Source: Paraglaciecola sp.
GTDB lineage: Bacteria; Pseudomonadota; Gammaproteobacteria; Enterobacterales; Alteromonadaceae
DNA: 64,000 nt
Reading direction: 5' to 3'
NCBI GenBank assembly: GCA_009993955.1
Contig: JAACSL010000003.1
Location: forward strand, 124,001-188,000
Shown in pieces: positions 40,649 through 53,349 of this stretch. The notes below the pieces were generated by a model. It worked only from the letters and a program-made list of their open reading frames with translations. It did no database searches and was not told where the DNA came from. The translations under genes were made by a program, and so were the position numbers. Position 1 is the first letter of the stretch. Each line of letters opens with the position of its first letter.

Positions 40649-40675
40649 TGTCGATTTTCAGGCTTTAGCCACTGT

Positions 40676-41506
40676 TTACATGGTAATGCTGGCGTTAGTA
40701 CTTTCGAATATTTTATCCGCTGAAGCGGCAACAAAGCCTTGATAAAGTGTGCCATCAGCCATGGCATAACGCTGGGCAAACTCATAAAAACAGCTAGGAA
40801 TAGCACGTTTTGTATCAGCAAGTTGCACGTCAATTTTGTCGGCCATGGTCGAAGATTGGGCTAATAACACCTCGTGACCACCTTTTATTTCGCCACCACT
40901 TTGATTTAACACAAATCCTGCTTGCTTCAGGGCAGTATTGAGGTCGGCTAATTCATTAAAATGCGATAAATGATTCACGCTCACCGTAAAATGGTTGGCA
41001 CGAAAACCCCACACCGACATCCATGCTGCGTATTCTGATTCCGCTACTAAACGTTCGTAGTCTTGATTGGCAATTTGCCAATGGGTGCCTGAATATAAAA
41101 AGTTTGTTTGTTGGGCAGCATCGTTGGCGATTTGGTCAACCATGTTGTGAATAATCTGCTGAACGTCGTTGGGCATTTCTTCCACTAACAGTTCACTGAT
41201 AAACACTTTGGGCAGCGTGGTATCGGGATGTTCAAAATGCTTAGCTTTGAGCTTCTTTTGTACAAAATCATATTGACCTTGTTCGGTATAACCTAGCGCC
41301 AAAAAATGCGCTGCCAATTTAGCTAAGCTGATTTTGTCGATGTTGAAGGTACGCAAAGCAATGTGATCGTTGACAATTTCAGCGTGGCTTTTGCCATGCT
41401 GAGTTTCGAATTTATCGAGCAGAGCATGGATTTTTTTGGCTGAAGGTGTAATGCGCAAATAGTCTTGCCATAGTTCGGTAAATAATGCGTTAACGTCGGT
41501 GTGCAT
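40676..41506 (-). CDS. DUF1338 family protein (HglS/2-oxoadipate dioxygenase-like)
   Basis: 276 residues of the DUF1338 fold (vicinal-oxygen-chelate type): N-terminal NDHIALRTFNI with the metal His, LPKVFISELLVEEM, and WGFRANHFTVSVNHL with a second His. Characterised members (HglS/YdcJ) decarboxylate and hydroxylate 2-oxoadipate; others are unassigned. It is 24 bases after astD in the same direction, so it probably acts in arginine or lysine breakdown. The precise substrate is unknown. Confidence 0.8.
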   Translation of the reverse strand: MHTDVNALFTELWQDYLRITPSAKKIHALLDKFETQHGKSHAEIVNDHIALRTFNIDKISLAKLAAHFLALGYTEQGQYDFVQKKLKAKHFEHPDTTLPKVFISELLVEEMPNDVQQIIHNMVDQIANDAAQQTNFLYSGTHWQIANQDYERLVAESEYAAWMSVWGFRANHFTVSVNHLSHFNELADLNTALKQAGFVLNQSGGEIKGGHEVLLAQSSTMADKIDVQLADTKRAIPSCFYEFAQRYAMADGTLYQGFVAASADKIFESTNASITM

Positions 41507-41529
41507 AAAGCAAAGTTCTCAATCTGAAG

Positions 41530-44039
<2,510 letters not shown>

Positions 44040-44060
44040 GTTCGCATTCTCTTTTGGTGC

Positions 44061-45314
<1,254 letters not shown>

Positions 45315-45399
45315 TTACAGGATTTTAACCTTCTGTCTGCACTGTGAAACCTAGCAAAGCCTTATTTTTAAAGGAGTTGCTGTAAATTTGCAGGAAATG

Positions 45400-45433
45400 T
45401 GCATAACTATTTAAGGTCGTGCATAGCTGAGGT
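45400..45433. promoter_or_regulatory. Possible ArgR-like site pair upstream of astC
   Basis: TGCATA occurs at 45400 and 45420, two helical turns apart, close to the spacing of paired ARG boxes. The first unit, TGCATAACTATTTA, has three mismatches to TGAATWWWWATTCA; the second is poorer. Confidence 0.22.
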
Positions 45434-45526
45434 GTTCTACTTGTCTGGCGATGCCCATTGCACCTGATACTGCCCTGATAAATAAGGGAGAAAAGGTAAA
45501 ATGCATGAATATGCTAAAAAAAATTT

Positions 45527-46690
45527 TTAGTTTTGCGCCACGGTGAAGTTTAAAGTACGAATATCGGTGGATTTGAGTGCCTGTAATGCGCCTTTGGGCA
45601 AGTGCAAACTGCGAACATAATCCTTCGATTCTTGCTCATTAATAAGCTGCGATGCTTTTAATAAACGGTACCTCGCATAACCCCGCGCTTGCAAAACCAC
45701 TTGGGCGAGTTCAGAGAAATCATCACTGCTGGCATGAGTGGCAATCTCTTCCATGGCATTGGCAATAAACAGTCGTTTAAGATCCATTCGATTGATCAAC
45801 GCAGCACTGACACCCATGGCATTCCCATCGATGAGTGAATTTAAAAAATCACCTGACGGACGCAGCTGACTCAAGGCTGCATGTTGTTCGTGTTGCTGTT
45901 GCTGTTGTGCTTCAATGAGTGCTTCTCTTTGCACCGTATCAAACAACCTGAAATACAAACGTACCACAGCAATAGTGCCGACCACATGAAACATGCTCAA
46001 GGCAAATGCCTGATTTTCATTAACCTTACTGATGGCAGCCAGTTTTCTGGCAACAATACTGGTTGCTAGCGCTTCTTCCCAGATACGTAACTTAATTTGC
46101 GGATAAGGATCGGTGATCTGTGGCAACCAACGCCTGAGCGCCAACGACACAACCACGGGATTTAAATTTTCAATGCCAAACATGCTCAGCGCAACACGCA
46201 AGTTGTCGACTAGGATGACTCGGCCTTTGCTGTCGATTCTTCGATACTTCGGCTGATTAACGAGTTTTGTGATGTCTTGATAAAACCAAGGAACCTGGGT
46301 CGCCAGCAATTCGATTTTGGAAATCGTCGCCGCTTTTACATTAATAAAATCTAATAATTCAGGTAACGCTTCATCGATGCCGATCACTTTTCGATAGAGG
46401 TTCTCGGTATCTTTTAATTCTTCTACTAGCCTTGCTTCAACCGCTTTATTGAGGCGTTCTAGATTTTCGTTGAGATAGTGTTGTGCCTGCTTAGTATTGA
46501 GATTTTTTTCCACGATGGCTTGTTTCTCAACCCGTAACAAACTTCGTGCCGTTTTACTCTGCTCAAGTTCTACCACAGTAAGAGTAGGCTGGGTGGTCTG
46601 CTGGAGACTCGATTGCGCGGCTTTGATGTCAAGAAAAAAAGCTTGAAAACGTTGCTTGATAATTTGTTGGATTGTTAATTGGTCGGTCAT
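45527..46690 (-). CDS. HDOD domain-containing protein
   Basis: 387 residues. An N-terminal helical part (about 1-115) precedes an HDOD-like domain (about 115-330; ELLATQVPWFYQDITKLVNQ, LRVALSMFGIENLNPVVVSLALRRW, FALSMFHVVGTIAVVRL). HDOD proteins lack the His-Asp catalytic pair and act as signalling scaffolds. A short Gln-rich loop (AQQQQQHEQH) interrupts the domain. Monocistronic; a 240-base gap separates it from the ast operon. Confidence 0.75.
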   Translation of the reverse strand: MTDQLTIQQIIKQRFQAFFLDIKAAQSSLQQTTQPTLTVVELEQSKTARSLLRVEKQAIVEKNLNTKQAQHYLNENLERLNKAVEARLVEELKDTENLYRKVIGIDEALPELLDFINVKAATISKIELLATQVPWFYQDITKLVNQPKYRRIDSKGRVILVDNLRVALSMFGIENLNPVVVSLALRRWLPQITDPYPQIKLRIWEEALATSIVARKLAAISKVNENQAFALSMFHVVGTIAVVRLYFRLFDTVQREALIEAQQQQQHEQHAALSQLRPSGDFLNSLIDGNAMGVSAALINRMDLKRLFIANAMEEIATHASSDDFSELAQVVLQARGYARYRLLKASQLINEQESKDYVRSLHLPKGALQALKSTDIRTLNFTVAQN

Positions 46691-46784
46691 GAATATGATT
46701 ATTGTTATTGTAGTTTTAAGCCTAAGTGCTCAGAGGGAATATGGCACGAATCGCGCTCCAGTGCTACTGCAACAGCCTTATAGC

Positions 46785-47375
46785 TCAGGCGTTTTGTGGT
46801 TTCATTGCTAAAAAGTTAGCCAGAATTTGATGCCCTTGCTCGGTAAGCAAGGATTCGGGGTGAAATTGCACTCCACAAAGCGGCAAGGTCCGGTGCTCAA
46901 TGGCCATGACTTCTGGCGTATTGTCAATTTCCTCTGTCCACGCACTGACATTAAATTCAGCACTGATGGTTGTGGGGTCGAGTAACAGTGAATGGTAGCG
47001 AGTGGCAACAAAGGGGTTGCTCACCTGCTTGAACAAGGGACTACCGCTGTGTCTGACGTAGGAGGTTTTGCCGTGTTTGATATTGGTGGCCCTGACAACC
47101 TGTGCGCCAAATACTTGGCCAATCGCTTGGTGGCCAAGGCAAACACCCAAGAGCGGCAGTTTACCCGCGAAGTGTTGAATAGCCTGTAAGCTAATACCGG
47201 CTTCATTCGGGGTACAGGGGCCCGGAGATATAACCAAATACTCTGGCTGCAGTATGGTGATGTCGCTGCAGTTAATTTCGTCATTACGTTTGATGAGCAC
47301 TTGTTGGCCAAGTTCTACAAAATAGCGCGCCAAGTTATGACTGAAGGAGTCATAGTTATCAATTAACAGCAACAT
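46785..47375 (-). CDS. pabA: Aminodeoxychorismate/anthranilate synthase glutaminase component
   Basis: 196-residue class I glutamine amidotransferase. Nucleophile Cys79 lies in GVCLGHQAIG, with the His-Glu pair in GVQFHPES. LLLIDNYDSFSHNLARYF is the usual start. It supplies ammonia to PabB (folate) or TrpE (tryptophan). No trpE or pabB is adjacent, which favours PabA or a shared subunit. It lies 37 bases after trpS on the same strand. Confidence 0.9.
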   Translation of the reverse strand: MLLLIDNYDSFSHNLARYFVELGQQVLIKRNDEINCSDITILQPEYLVISPGPCTPNEAGISLQAIQHFAGKLPLLGVCLGHQAIGQVFGAQVVRATNIKHGKTSYVRHSGSPLFKQVSNPFVATRYHSLLLDPTTISAEFNVSAWTEEIDNTPEVMAIEHRTLPLCGVQFHPESLLTEQGHQILANFLAMKPQNA

Positions 47376-47412
47376 GCAACGCAGTGCTTAAAAAAACGAT
47401 ATTGAGTTTGAA

Positions 47413-48420
47413 TTACCAAGGCCGTGGCACAAATCCAACAGCCGCATAAACCTTGGCAAGTGTTAACGCTGCTTTTGCGCTTGCTCGCTCAGCGCCAGCG
47501 CGCATAATACGGTCAAGTTCTGCACGATCATGACGCAGTTGTTGATAGCGCTGCTGGATTGGCTCGAGTAATGCCACGACTGCATCTGCCACGTCGGTTT
47601 TCAGATGTCCGTACATTTTATCTGCGTATGCGGGCATTAAGCTCTCGACAGACTGATTTGTTGCGCAAGACAACAAACTCAGTAGATTGGATACACCGGG
47701 TTTTTCTGCCACATCGTAATAGATCCTGGCTTGTTCATCAGAATCGGTCATGGCGCGCTTGATTTTTTTGCTGATGGTTTTTGGTGCTTCCAATAAACCC
47801 ACAAAATTATTAGGGTTGTCGTCGGATTTCGACATTTTTTTGGTGGGCTCTTGTAAGCTCATCACCCTCGCACCAAATTCAGGAATGTATGGGTCGGGAA
47901 TTGTAAAAGTATCACCGTAGATATTATTAAAACGTGTGGCGATATCGCGCGTGAGTTCTAAATGCTGTTTTTGGTCCTCTCCCACCGGTACACGTTGCGC
48001 TTGATACAAAAGAATATCGGCAGCCATCAAATCGGGGTAACTATACAAACCTACATTGATATTACTGATATTTTTTGCTGATTTGTCTTTAAACTGTGTC
48101 ATGCGATTCAGCTCACCCATCTGGGTGTAACAGTTCATCACCCAAGCCAATTGTGCGTGTTCGGGCACGTGTGACTGAATAAATATTGTACTTTTCGCCG
48201 GGTCAATTCCACAGGCGATGTATAGTGCTAAACCATCTAAACAAGCTTCATAAAGTGCTTTGGGGTCTTGACGCACGGTAATGGCGTGCAAATCAACCAA
48301 CATGTATAGACACTCATGGGCATCTTGCATATCAACCCACTGACGCAAGGCGCCCATGTAGTTGCCGATGGTGAGTTGTCCGGATGGCTGGCAGCCGCTA
48401 AGTACAATAGGTTTATTCAT
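47413..48420 (-). CDS. trpS: Tryptophanyl-tRNA synthetase
   Basis: 335-residue class I synthetase. The HIGH-like TIGN is at 17-20 ([15 protein letters not shown]) and the KMSKS motif follows near residue 195 ([10 protein letters not shown]). It charges tRNA-Trp. It follows rpe by 21 bases; in E. coli gph lies between these two but is absent here. Confidence 0.96.
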   Translation of the reverse strand: MNKPIVLSGCQPSGQLTIGNYMGALRQWVDMQDAHECLYMLVDLHAITVRQDPKALYEACLDGLALYIACGIDPAKSTIFIQSHVPEHAQLAWVMNCYTQMGELNRMTQFKDKSAKNISNINVGLYSYPDLMAADILLYQAQRVPVGEDQKQHLELTRDIATRFNNIYGDTFTIPDPYIPEFGARVMSLQEPTKKMSKSDDNPNNFVGLLEAPKTISKKIKRAMTDSDEQARIYYDVAEKPGVSNLLSLLSCATNQSVESLMPAYADKMYGHLKTDVADAVVALLEPIQQRYQQLRHDRAELDRIMRAGAERASAKAALTLAKVYAAVGFVPRPW

Positions 48421-48441
48421 GATGAGTGTCTGTCAATACCG

Positions 48442-49125
48442 TTAACAAAAATCGCTACTGGCCAAAGCGAGCTCTTGGCGCATCTGAGTGATTACTTGAT
48501 GATAATCTTTGTGGTTAAAAATCGCTGAGCCCGCGACAAACATGTCGGCACCTGCCTCAGCGCAGGCGCGAATATTATCGACTTTTACGCCCCCGTCAAT
48601 TTCTAATCGAATGTTATAGCCAGATTCTATGATGCGTGACTTGATTTGCTTTAGCTTGCTCAGGCTTTGCGGAATAAATGCCTGCCCGCCAAAACCGGGA
48701 TTGACTGACATTAACAGGATGTGATGAAGTTTGTGCATTACATGGTCAAGTACAGACAAGGGCGTGGCAGGGTTGATAACCAAGCCTGCCTGACAGCCAT
48801 GATCGAGAATGAGTTGTAGGCTACGATCCACGTGTTTACTGGCCTCTGGATGGAAGCTGATGTAGCTGGCCCCTGCTTTAGCAAAGCTTTCTATCAAACT
48901 ATCTACTGGCTCCACCATCAAATGCACATCAATCGGTGCTGTAATGCCGTAGTGGCGTAACGCACTGCACAGCATTGGACCGAAGGTTAAATTAGGCACA
49001 AAGTGATTATCCATCACATCAAAATGCACAATATCCGCACCTGCAGCCAATACCGCATCCACATCTTCACCTAAGCGGGCGAAATCTGCTGATAAAATCG
49101 AAGGGGCAAGCAAATAATCCGACAT
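48442..49125 (-). CDS. rpe: Ribulose-phosphate 3-epimerase
   Basis: 227-residue TIM barrel. Metal and catalytic residues are seen in [16 protein letters not shown] and [17 protein letters not shown], and the phosphate site in [10 protein letters not shown]. It interconverts ribulose-5-P and xylulose-5-P in the pentose phosphate pathway. I chose ATG 49125 (SDYLLAPS) because AGGATGGAT is spaced correctly; the frame opens at 49194. Confidence 0.95.
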   Translation of the reverse strand: MSDYLLAPSILSADFARLGEDVDAVLAAGADIVHFDVMDNHFVPNLTFGPMLCSALRHYGITAPIDVHLMVEPVDSLIESFAKAGASYISFHPEASKHVDRSLQLILDHGCQAGLVINPATPLSVLDHVMHKLHHILLMSVNPGFGGQAFIPQSLSKLKQIKSRIIESGYNIRLEIDGGVKVDNIRACAEAGADMFVAGSAIFNHKDYHQVITQMRQELALASSDFC

Positions 49126-49350
49126 ATCCATCCTAGCTAGCAAAAAGTGTACTGTACCGAAAATTCCACACTGACAACAGTGGCGCGATTGCACCTAATG
49201 AATGCGTAAGTGCTAATTTGGTGCAGTATGCTAGTCTGTTATTGCACGGAAGAAAGCAGTTAATGTGGATTGCAAAAAAATATAAATAAAAAACAGTAAC
49301 TTAACTTAGATATTTTGTGTTCGGCATTTTAAATATTTTAGGCATTAGAT

Positions 49351-49380
49351 TTGCATTACTTGCATCACAAAAATTATAAA
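49351..49380 (+). promoter_or_regulatory. Candidate sigma-70 promoter for torF-like gene
   Basis: TTGCAT (49351-49356), 18-base spacer, TATAAA (49375-49380). It lies about 60 bases before the start in the 314-base rpe/torF-like gap, which is AT-rich and otherwise without visible ORF. Confidence 0.4.
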
Positions 49381-49439
49381 TTGACGACAGAAAGCTGTTA
49401 AGCCACTGAAATTATTATAAATAAAACTGGAGTACACAC

Positions 49440-50123
49440 ATGAAAACATTAAAACTGAGTGTTATCGCGTCAGCATTGCTTGCCACTGCTGGTTTCAGTC
49501 AAATTGCCCAAGCAGAAGTCAGTGCCAATTTTGGTGCGACGAGTAACTACTTATGGCGCGGCGTGACTCAAAGCGGCAACGCACCCTCAATTTCAGGTGG
49601 CTTAGACTACTCCAACGAGAGTGGTGTATACGCAGGCACTTGGGTAGGTACTATCGATTGGACGGATGAAACCTCTGACGCCAAAGGCGCTGAAGTTGAC
49701 TTTTACTTAGGTTACAGCGGTGAGTCTGAAGGTTTTGGTTACGATGTTGGTTATGTCTATTACTACTACCCTTCAACGGGTTACGAAGACAGTAACTTTG
49801 GCGAATTATATTTCAAAGGTAGTTTTGGTGATTTAGGTTTTGGTGTGTCTTACACCATCAATAGCGATGCAGACAATGATGCGCCTTTTGGTACGGGTGA
49901 CCTTTATTACAGCGTCAGTTATGGCTTTGAATTGCCCAATGAATATACCTTGGGTCTGACTTATGGGTATTATGACTTTGATACACCCACCAGCGAATCT
50001 GACTATGGCCATTTCCAAGTTGATATCGGTAAAGGTGATTTCACGTTCAGCATTTCTCAAGCTGACAAGGAATCAGGTAGCGATGATACTAACTTCGTGG
50101 TGAGTTGGGGTACCAGTTTCTAA
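49440..50123 (+). CDS. TorF family putative porin
   Basis: 227 residues: a signal peptide (about 1-25, LSVIASALLATAGFSQIAQA) and a beta-barrel of the TIGR02001/TorF family (NFGATSNYLWRGVTQSGNAPSISGG start; many aromatic strands; ends with Phe, VVSWGTSF). Proposed outer-membrane porin of unknown substrate. The ribosome site is GGAGTACACAC. Acidic, Gly/Tyr-rich composition is normal for the family. It is followed by its own terminator. Confidence 0.85.
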   Translation: MKTLKLSVIASALLATAGFSQIAQAEVSANFGATSNYLWRGVTQSGNAPSISGGLDYSNESGVYAGTWVGTIDWTDETSDAKGAEVDFYLGYSGESEGFGYDVGYVYYYYPSTGYEDSNFGELYFKGSFGDLGFGVSYTINSDADNDAPFGTGDLYYSVSYGFELPNEYTLGLTYGYYDFDTPTSESDYGHFQVDIGKGDFTFSISQADKESGSDDTNFVVSWGTSF

Positions 50124-50148
50124 GCATCCACTCCTAGTTATGAGTCTT

Positions 50149-50175
50149 ATGGCGACGCTTTAGTCGCCATTTTTA
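50149..50175 (+). terminator. Rho-independent terminator after torF-like gene
   Basis: Perfect 8-base stem ATGGCGAC (50149-50156) / GTCGCCAT (50163-50170), then TTTTA. Confidence 0.85.
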
Positions 50176-50242
50176 TATGGCTAAATTACGGCTACGTTCC
50201 GTTGAATTGCCTAAGTTTTCCGATGAAATTCAGGTAAGCCCT

Positions 50243-50273
50243 TGAGTCAACAGTTGTTGTTGTCCTTGACTCA
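50243..50273 (+). repeat. Inverted repeat TGAGTCAA / TTGACTCA
   Basis: Eight-base perfect arms at 50243-50250 and 50266-50273 with a 15-base loop. The right arm ends six bases before an ATG and abuts or overlaps the only AGG ribosome-site candidate, so RNA folding could affect translation; it may equally be a DNA operator. Confidence 0.6.
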
Positions 50274-50279
50274 GGTATA

Positions 50280-50615
50280 ATGCAAGCAAATGTGTCACAT
50301 GCAGATAACCCAATGAAGCGGATTTCAAAACAGTTATTAGTACTCGGCGTCAGCGCTTCCGCTGCACTGCTGGGCTTTGCACATGTTTCAAATAATGAAG
50401 GAAGTGTGTTTTGCAGTTGTACTCAAGGCATGACGTATGTCAACGAACTGCCTATGAGCCATCCCATCAACCGTTGTGCCACCAGTCAAGTTGCCGAAGT
50501 CAGCTGGTCATCGTGGTTTAGCGCTCAATCCAGTTCTTATCAATTTCATTATCTAGACCTCTTAGAGCTGTTATCTCGTTACAGTGATACAGCCAAAGAC
50601 AAACCCACCGCCTAA
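50280..50615 (+). CDS. Hypothetical protein, probable exported or anchored
   Basis: Not recognised. Up to 111 residues; an internal ATG at 50313 would give 100. A hydrophobic stretch (LLVLGVSASAALLGFAHV) could be a signal peptide or anchor. Three cysteines follow (FCSCTQ and INRC). Its end overlaps the next gene by 32 bases in another frame. Codon use looks native. Confidence comes mainly from its place directly before DUF2970 on the same strand. Confidence 0.5.
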   Translation: MQANVSHADNPMKRISKQLLVLGVSASAALLGFAHVSNNEGSVFCSCTQGMTYVNELPMSHPINRCATSQVAEVSWSSWFSAQSSSYQFHYLDLLELLSRYSDTAKDKPTA

Positions 50616-50829
50616 CATCAACGTGAGCGATAAACCGCCCAAGCCATCGATTATTGATATCATATTGAGTGTGGCCGCGAGTGCTTTTGGTGTGCAAAGC
50701 GCAAAAAACCGCGAGCGTGATTTCCAGCAAAATTCTGTTGTGCCTTACGTCGTTGTTGGTGTGGTTTTTGTTTTGCTGTTTATTTTGCTACTGGTGTCTA
50801 TTGTGCGTTACGTAGTGCCAAGTGCATAA
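50584..50829 (+). CDS. DUF2970 family membrane protein
   Basis: 81 residues. The conserved motif SVAASAFGVQSAKNRERDF precedes one C-terminal transmembrane helix (VVVGVVFVLLFILLLVSIV); this is the DUF2970 pattern. Function unknown. The start is a GTG at 50584 inside the previous ORF. It converges on dam with a 12-base gap. Confidence 0.75.
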   Translation: MIQPKTNPPPNINVSDKPPKPSIIDIILSVAASAFGVQSAKNRERDFQQNSVVPYVVVGVVFVLLFILLLVSIVRYVVPSA

Positions 50830-50841
50830 AACAAACATTGA

Positions 50842-51681
50842 TTAACGATGATACAGGGCGAGTAGTTCATCTATTTTAACGCGTCCATGAGCTTGATTAT
50901 TGATGGAGCGTTGTACTTTTAACACTTTAAGTTTGTTCGCATCTTTATATAATTCTCGGGTAAATTTCACATCATGGTTGGAAATCAAGGTTGTTATGCC
51001 TTGCTCTCTTGCTCGAAGTGCGCAAGCAACTAATTCATGCTGCTGTTGAGCACCAAATTCATGACCAGAATAGGCTGTAAAATTCGACGTTTGTTCGAGG
51101 GGGGAATAGGGTGGATCACAGTAGATAACGTCATCTGTTTGCGCGCGTTTAAAGGCTTCGCTGAAATCTCCTTGCAAGAACTCAGCACGTTGCGCTCTGG
51201 TGGCAAAAAAGTTGAGTTCAGCCTCTGGAAAGTAAGGTTTTAGATATTGGCCAAAAGGTACATTGTAGAAGCCACTTTTGTTGTAACGACATAAGCCATT
51301 GTAACCATGGCGATTTAAATACAGGAATAACACCGAGCGGTGAAATGGATCGACTGTCTGGTTAAATTCAGCGCGTAAAGCGTAATAAGCCGCGGCCAGA
51401 TTAAATTCTGGCTTGAAATAATGTTTGGCTGCGTGAATAAATCGTTGTGCGTCTTGTTTGATTGTATTGAATAGATTGATCAGGTCGTGGTTTTTATCAA
51501 TCAACAAATATTCGTCAAAATCGAGGTTTAAAAAAACCGAACCGCCTCCGACAAAGGGTTCAATCAGTCTGGTATGTGTTTGCTTCGGTATCAGTCGTCT
51601 GATGTCGCCAACCAGCTTCTTTTTTCCGCCCGCCCACTTTAGCGCTGAACGCATTAGCGTTGGGCTTTGTTGTTTCGCCAC
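50842..51681 (-). CDS. dam: DNA adenine methyltransferase Dam
   Basis: 279 residues of the GATC-specific Dam family. The SAM-binding motif ALKWAGGKKKLVGDI starts at about 12, FVGGGSVFLNL follows, and catalytic DPPY is at about 188-191. It methylates adenine in GATC, guiding mismatch repair, replication initiation and some gene switches. The start is GTG, supported by GAGGTAGTGA upstream. It is downstream of damX as in E. coli. Confidence 0.95.
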   Translation of the reverse strand: MAKQQSPTLMRSALKWAGGKKKLVGDIRRLIPKQTHTRLIEPFVGGGSVFLNLDFDEYLLIDKNHDLINLFNTIKQDAQRFIHAAKHYFKPEFNLAAAYYALRAEFNQTVDPFHRSVLFLYLNRHGYNGLCRYNKSGFYNVPFGQYLKPYFPEAELNFFATRAQRAEFLQGDFSEAFKRAQTDDVIYCDPPYSPLEQTSNFTAYSGHEFGAQQQHELVACALRAREQGITTLISNHDVKFTRELYKDANKLKVLKVQRSINNQAHGRVKIDELLALYHR

Positions 51682-51801
51682 TCACTACCTCAGCTTTATT
51701 ATTGTGATTTTTTGCTAGTTAGGGATCGCAGCGCAAACCTACTAAAGCGCATTTGCAATGCGTGCAGAATTGTAACGAGCTGAGCTAGAAACGCCAAGGA
51801 C

Positions 51802-53295
51802 TTATGGCGTTGTTAGGTTAATTTCTTGACGCACTTGTTGAACTGATTTAACAAAAGGCTGAAGATTTTGCAGCTCTAGGGGTAATTGCGAGATTGCTTG
51901 CCTTGCCACATCCAGACTTGGATAAAATTGTTGGTATAACAGTACCCACCAATCACCACCAAACCGAATGGTTTGATACTGCCAGTAAGCGTTGCTGGGC
52001 GCTACATTACCTTTAATCTCGTCAATGCTCTGCACATCATGCATGGCTGACAACTGGATCACATATTCCCCAGCATGTCGTGCCAATAAGGCTGGGAAAG
52101 CTGAATCAACAGCGCTTATCGAGGCTGGGGTAGGCGTGTGTTCAACCACGCCATCAGACTGAGCTACCGCCTCAATGGCCTTATTATCGAGAGGTAAAAC
52201 CGGCGACGCAGACATGGAGAATATTTCAACGTTTGGTGTTGGAACAGGTTCAGCAGCTACAGCCATGTTGTCAGGTCTAGATGACGTTTCGTTTATTCTT
52301 TCAGATCCAAAGCTGCCAACTTCTAAGGTCTTGCTGGCATTTTCATCGACTTTATTGATGGCGCTTTGCCAGTCAGTGACCAAAGGGTCAGGACTCGAAA
52401 GCGTTTTTTCTACGACGACATTTTGCTCCTGCTGAACATCAATCTGTGATCCTGCAACTGCTGTTTTACCTTGAGCATTCACCCTTGGCTCATCTATTGG
52501 TTGAGGTTCTAGTATTTCACCATCGGCCGGCGCTAACGGTTTAGCTGTTGATGCACTGGGGCTATTGGTCGTGCTGTTTAAGTAATACTCGGTGAGCTGT
52601 TCAGCGTACAAATAAGCCAGCATCCCAGTAAATATAGCGATGAATAATGCAGATAAGCTGCCAAGCAGCCATTTTCTTTGGCTTAGCGGCTTTGCAGACA
52701 CTGGCTTTTCGCCCCGTTGCTGCATGCGCTGGGCAAATTGTTTGCGTTTGGCCAAAATCATTTTATCCAGTTCAGAGCCAGCGGCATGTTGCAAAGCTTG
52801 AATGGCTTCGGCACTGTTAAGTAACACGGGCTTTTCACCTGATCTGCTAGTTAGACTACTCTTAGCTGACTTCGCCCAGGATTCATCCGCAAATAACAGC
52901 ACATTGAGCAATTGTTTATTGTTGGCAAAGCGACTTTGCAGTACAACTTCCCATAGTTCTTTGAGCAGTTGTTTAGGTAAGTTTTCTGCTTTACTGATGC
53001 TGATCAAAACGGGGCCATCATGCTGATTAAGTGGCACCAATAATTGATTTAAGGGCAGTGAAAAATTGACGCGCTCATGTGCACTTACAAGCTGTCGGTA
53101 TATTTTTTCTCGGTAGCTCGCTAAGGGCGTGGTGGTGCTTGCACTGAGTATGGCCACTTCAACATTATCGGTTTGTTCGGTTAAAAAGGCATTGAGGACT
53201 TGTGATTGGCGCGCACCACTGCCACACACAAAGATTAATTGTGAGGAGAAACTGACTAGATACTCGACTCGCTTCTGTAGGTCTGATGCTGCCAT
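51802..53295 (-). CDS. damX: SPOR domain division protein DamX, with degenerate ATPase-like N-terminus
   Basis: 497 residues. N-terminal region (about 1-190) resembles AAA/ExeA-like ATPase domains, but the P-loop position reads CGSGARQSQ and lacks the Lys-Ser/Thr. A transmembrane helix follows (about 209-230, WLLGSLSALFIAIFTGMLAYLY), then a long Pro/Ser/Glu-rich linker and a C-terminal SPOR domain (YVIQLSAMHDVQSI..., WWVLLYQQFYPSLDVARQAI) that binds denuded septal glycans. It acts at the division site. It sits between aroB and dam in the conserved order. Confidence 0.88.
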   Translation of the reverse strand: MAASDLQKRVEYLVSFSSQLIFVCGSGARQSQVLNAFLTEQTDNVEVAILSASTTTPLASYREKIYRQLVSAHERVNFSLPLNQLLVPLNQHDGPVLISISKAENLPKQLLKELWEVVLQSRFANNKQLLNVLLFADESWAKSAKSSLTSRSGEKPVLLNSAEAIQALQHAAGSELDKMILAKRKQFAQRMQQRGEKPVSAKPLSQRKWLLGSLSALFIAIFTGMLAYLYAEQLTEYYLNSTTNSPSASTAKPLAPADGEILEPQPIDEPRVNAQGKTAVAGSQIDVQQEQNVVVEKTLSSPDPLVTDWQSAINKVDENASKTLEVGSFGSERINETSSRPDNMAVAAEPVPTPNVEIFSMSASPVLPLDNKAIEAVAQSDGVVEHTPTPASISAVDSAFPALLARHAGEYVIQLSAMHDVQSIDEIKGNVAPSNAYWQYQTIRFGGDWWVLLYQQFYPSLDVARQAISQLPLELQNLQPFVKSVQQVRQEINLTTP

Positions 53296-53349
53296 AAAAA
53301 TCTCGTGCTCAAAATGTTACATATTGCTGATAAAGCAATACCCTTCACA

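Noticed and set aside
45895-45912. Trinucleotide repeat encoding a Gln run in the HDOD gene as a phase-variation tract
   Set aside because: Units are 3 bases and interrupted, so slippage would not shift the frame; more likely a flexible loop.
46741-46760. Sigma-54-type promoter TGGCAC-N5-TTGC upstream of the HDOD gene
   Set aside because: TGGCAC is followed at the right distance by GCGC rather than TTGC, and orientation and gene position do not fit.
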